The notes under the pieces: model-generated
Told to the model about the DNA's origin: nothing
What the model saw: the letters and a program-made list of their open reading frames with translations, nothing else
The model's database searches: none
Assembly: GCA_910576915.1 (NCBI GenBank)
Contig: CAJTJT010000013.1
Span: forward strand, 1-38,924
Direction: 5' to 3'
Source of the DNA: an uncultured Elusimicrobiales bacterium
Lineage (GTDB): Bacteria > Elusimicrobiota > Elusimicrobia > Elusimicrobiales > Elusimicrobiaceae
DNA: 38,924 nucleotides
Made by a program: the position numbers and the translations under genes
Shown: positions 38,249 to 38,924 of the stretch, piece by piece
How the letters are laid out: every line of letters begins with the position of its first letter
How positions within the stretch are numbered: position 1 is the stretch's first letter

Positions 38249-38803
38249 ATGAAAAAAGTAGCTGCCGTATTAGCCGCCGCCTTATTCTTGGGCGCGTGCC
38301 ACTGCACCTGCACCAAAACCACGTGCAAAAAACAAGCTCCCGCCCCGAAACCGGCGGTGCAGGCTCCCGTAAAAAAAGCCGAACCCGCTAAACCCGCCCC
38401 GGTGAAAGAAGAAGATTTTGCCGAAGTCGCCCAAGTGGCCCGCAAAACGGACAAAGGCCTCGTACTGGCCTATAAAAAACCGATTAACTTCGCCTACAAC
38501 AGCGACGTAATCGCCGACGATTCTTTGCCCCAAATCCGCCGCACCGCCCGCGCGCTGAAAAAATATCCTAACAGCACCGTGCGCGTAGCCGGCTATACCG
38601 ATTCTTTGGGTGACGCCAACTACAATGTGGACCTTTCCCAACGCCGCGCCAAAGCGGTGGCCATGGAACTGGTTAAAGAAGGCGTCCCGGCCAAGAACGT
38701 ATCCTTCATCGGTTACGGCGCCGCCAACCCGGTGGCTTCCAACAAAACCAAAGAAGGCCGCGCGCAGAACCGCCGCGTGGAATTGGAAATCACCAACAAC
38801 TAA
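38249..38803 (+). CDS. OmpA-family (Pal-like) outer-membrane lipoprotein
   Basis: 184 residues: lipoprotein signal with lipobox LGAC (Cys17), a Cys/Thr-rich stretch (HCTCTKTTCKK), a Pro/Lys/Ala linker (about 30-55), and a C-terminal OmpA domain with INFAYNSDVI, VRVAGYTDSLGDANYNVDLS, LSQRRAKAVAMELV and GRAQNRRVEL, which binds peptidoglycan diaminopimelate. It should tether the outer membrane to the wall, as Pal does. No tol genes are adjacent. AAGGAG precedes the ATG. It is 42 nt after folK and could be co-transcribed. Confidence 0.9.
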   Translation: MKKVAAVLAAALFLGACHCTCTKTTCKKQAPAPKPAVQAPVKKAEPAKPAPVKEEDFAEVAQVARKTDKGLVLAYKKPINFAYNSDVIADDSLPQIRRTARALKKYPNSTVRVAGYTDSLGDANYNVDLSQRRAKAVAMELVKEGVPAKNVSFIGYGAANPVASNKTKEGRAQNRRVELEITNN

Positions 38804-38816
38804 GTTTTATAAACGA

Positions 38817-38848
38817 CAAAAAACCCGCCCGAAAGGCGGGTTTTTTAT
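38817..38848 (+). terminator. Terminator of the OmpA-family gene
   Basis: Stem AAAACCCGCC / GGCGGGTTTT with loop CGAAA is followed by TT and ATTG. Confidence 0.88.
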
Positions 38849-38859
38849 TGTGTGCGGAA

Positions 38860-38882
38860 AACCACCGGCTAGGCCGGTGGTT
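38860..38882. other. Perfect 10-bp hairpin at the right edge
   Basis: AACCACCGGC-TAG-GCCGGTGGTT lies 14 nt after the OmpA terminator. It is followed by CAGAAAAGG and a second CCGGT. It may be the end of an element or the terminator of an unseen gene; it has no T-run. Confidence 0.4.
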
Positions 38883-38924
38883 CAGAAAAGGTTAACCGGT
38901 GAGTCAGAAAGAAAAACTCCTTTT

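Overview
The window looks like a gut-type Elusimicrobiota (Elusimicrobium-like) chromosome segment. The reasons are stand-alone prepilin genes with the highly uniform GFTLIELLVVVLIIG N-terminus, a type IV pilus ATPase gene built into the ftsQ-ftsA-ftsZ cluster, and single-copy housekeeping genes with moderately GC-rich codon use. The phylum is an inference from recalled protein features, not from a search.

Layout. 1-185: left-edge fragment of a secreted protein (minus). 0.7-5.0 kb: Na+/solute symporter (minus), LemA protein (plus), and a GGGtGRT / NifU-like pair (minus). 5.1-9.3 kb: two orphan prepilins, an AsmA-like protein and queH (all minus). 10.0-17.5 kb: a long minus-strand cell-division and translation block: smpB, tRNA-Leu(CAG), ftsQ-ftsA-ftsZ-pilT-cmk-plsC-rpsA. 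17.6-27.7 kb: three mosaic paralogues of a secreted Cys-rich protein (minus), separated by a GH3 hexosaminidase, trigger factor with two tRNAs, and a DUF885-like protein. 28.2-33.3 kb: a 1692-residue protein with about 12 PAS domains and one GAF domain but no visible output domain. 33.5-38.8 kb (plus): a small Cys-rich secreted protein, a DUF1189-like membrane protein, then a tightly packed pterin/deazapurine operon queD-queE-folE-folP-(PTPS-III)-folK, and an OmpA-type lipoprotein.

How the parts fit. folE feeds both queuosine (queD, queE, and queH elsewhere in the window) and folate (folP, folK). The FolB position is taken by a second COG0720 protein with an ExxH.H motif, the signature of PTPS-III, which replaces dihydroneopterin aldolase in some bacteria.

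The most unusual feature is a promoter module found six times, always on the minus strand, upstream of the left-edge gene, both prepilins and all three Cys-rich paralogues. It has a -35 box (TTGAC in five copies, TTGTAT in one), a 16-nt spacer made of NN, exactly twelve T and GA, and a -10 box of the form TAnnnT. In five copies a short GC-rich hairpin abuts the -35 box, with three different but self-complementary stem sequences. In five copies the leader is closed by a stem of changing sequence just upstream of the Shine-Dalgarno. This suggests a coordinated, possibly slippage-switched, surface-protein regulon. Intergenic gaps next to these modules carry families of dispersed palindromic repeats. 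A second set of genes (smpB, queH, the DUF1189-like gene, probably the hexosaminidase) has a -10 box 6-8 nt before the ATG, consistent with leaderless mRNAs.
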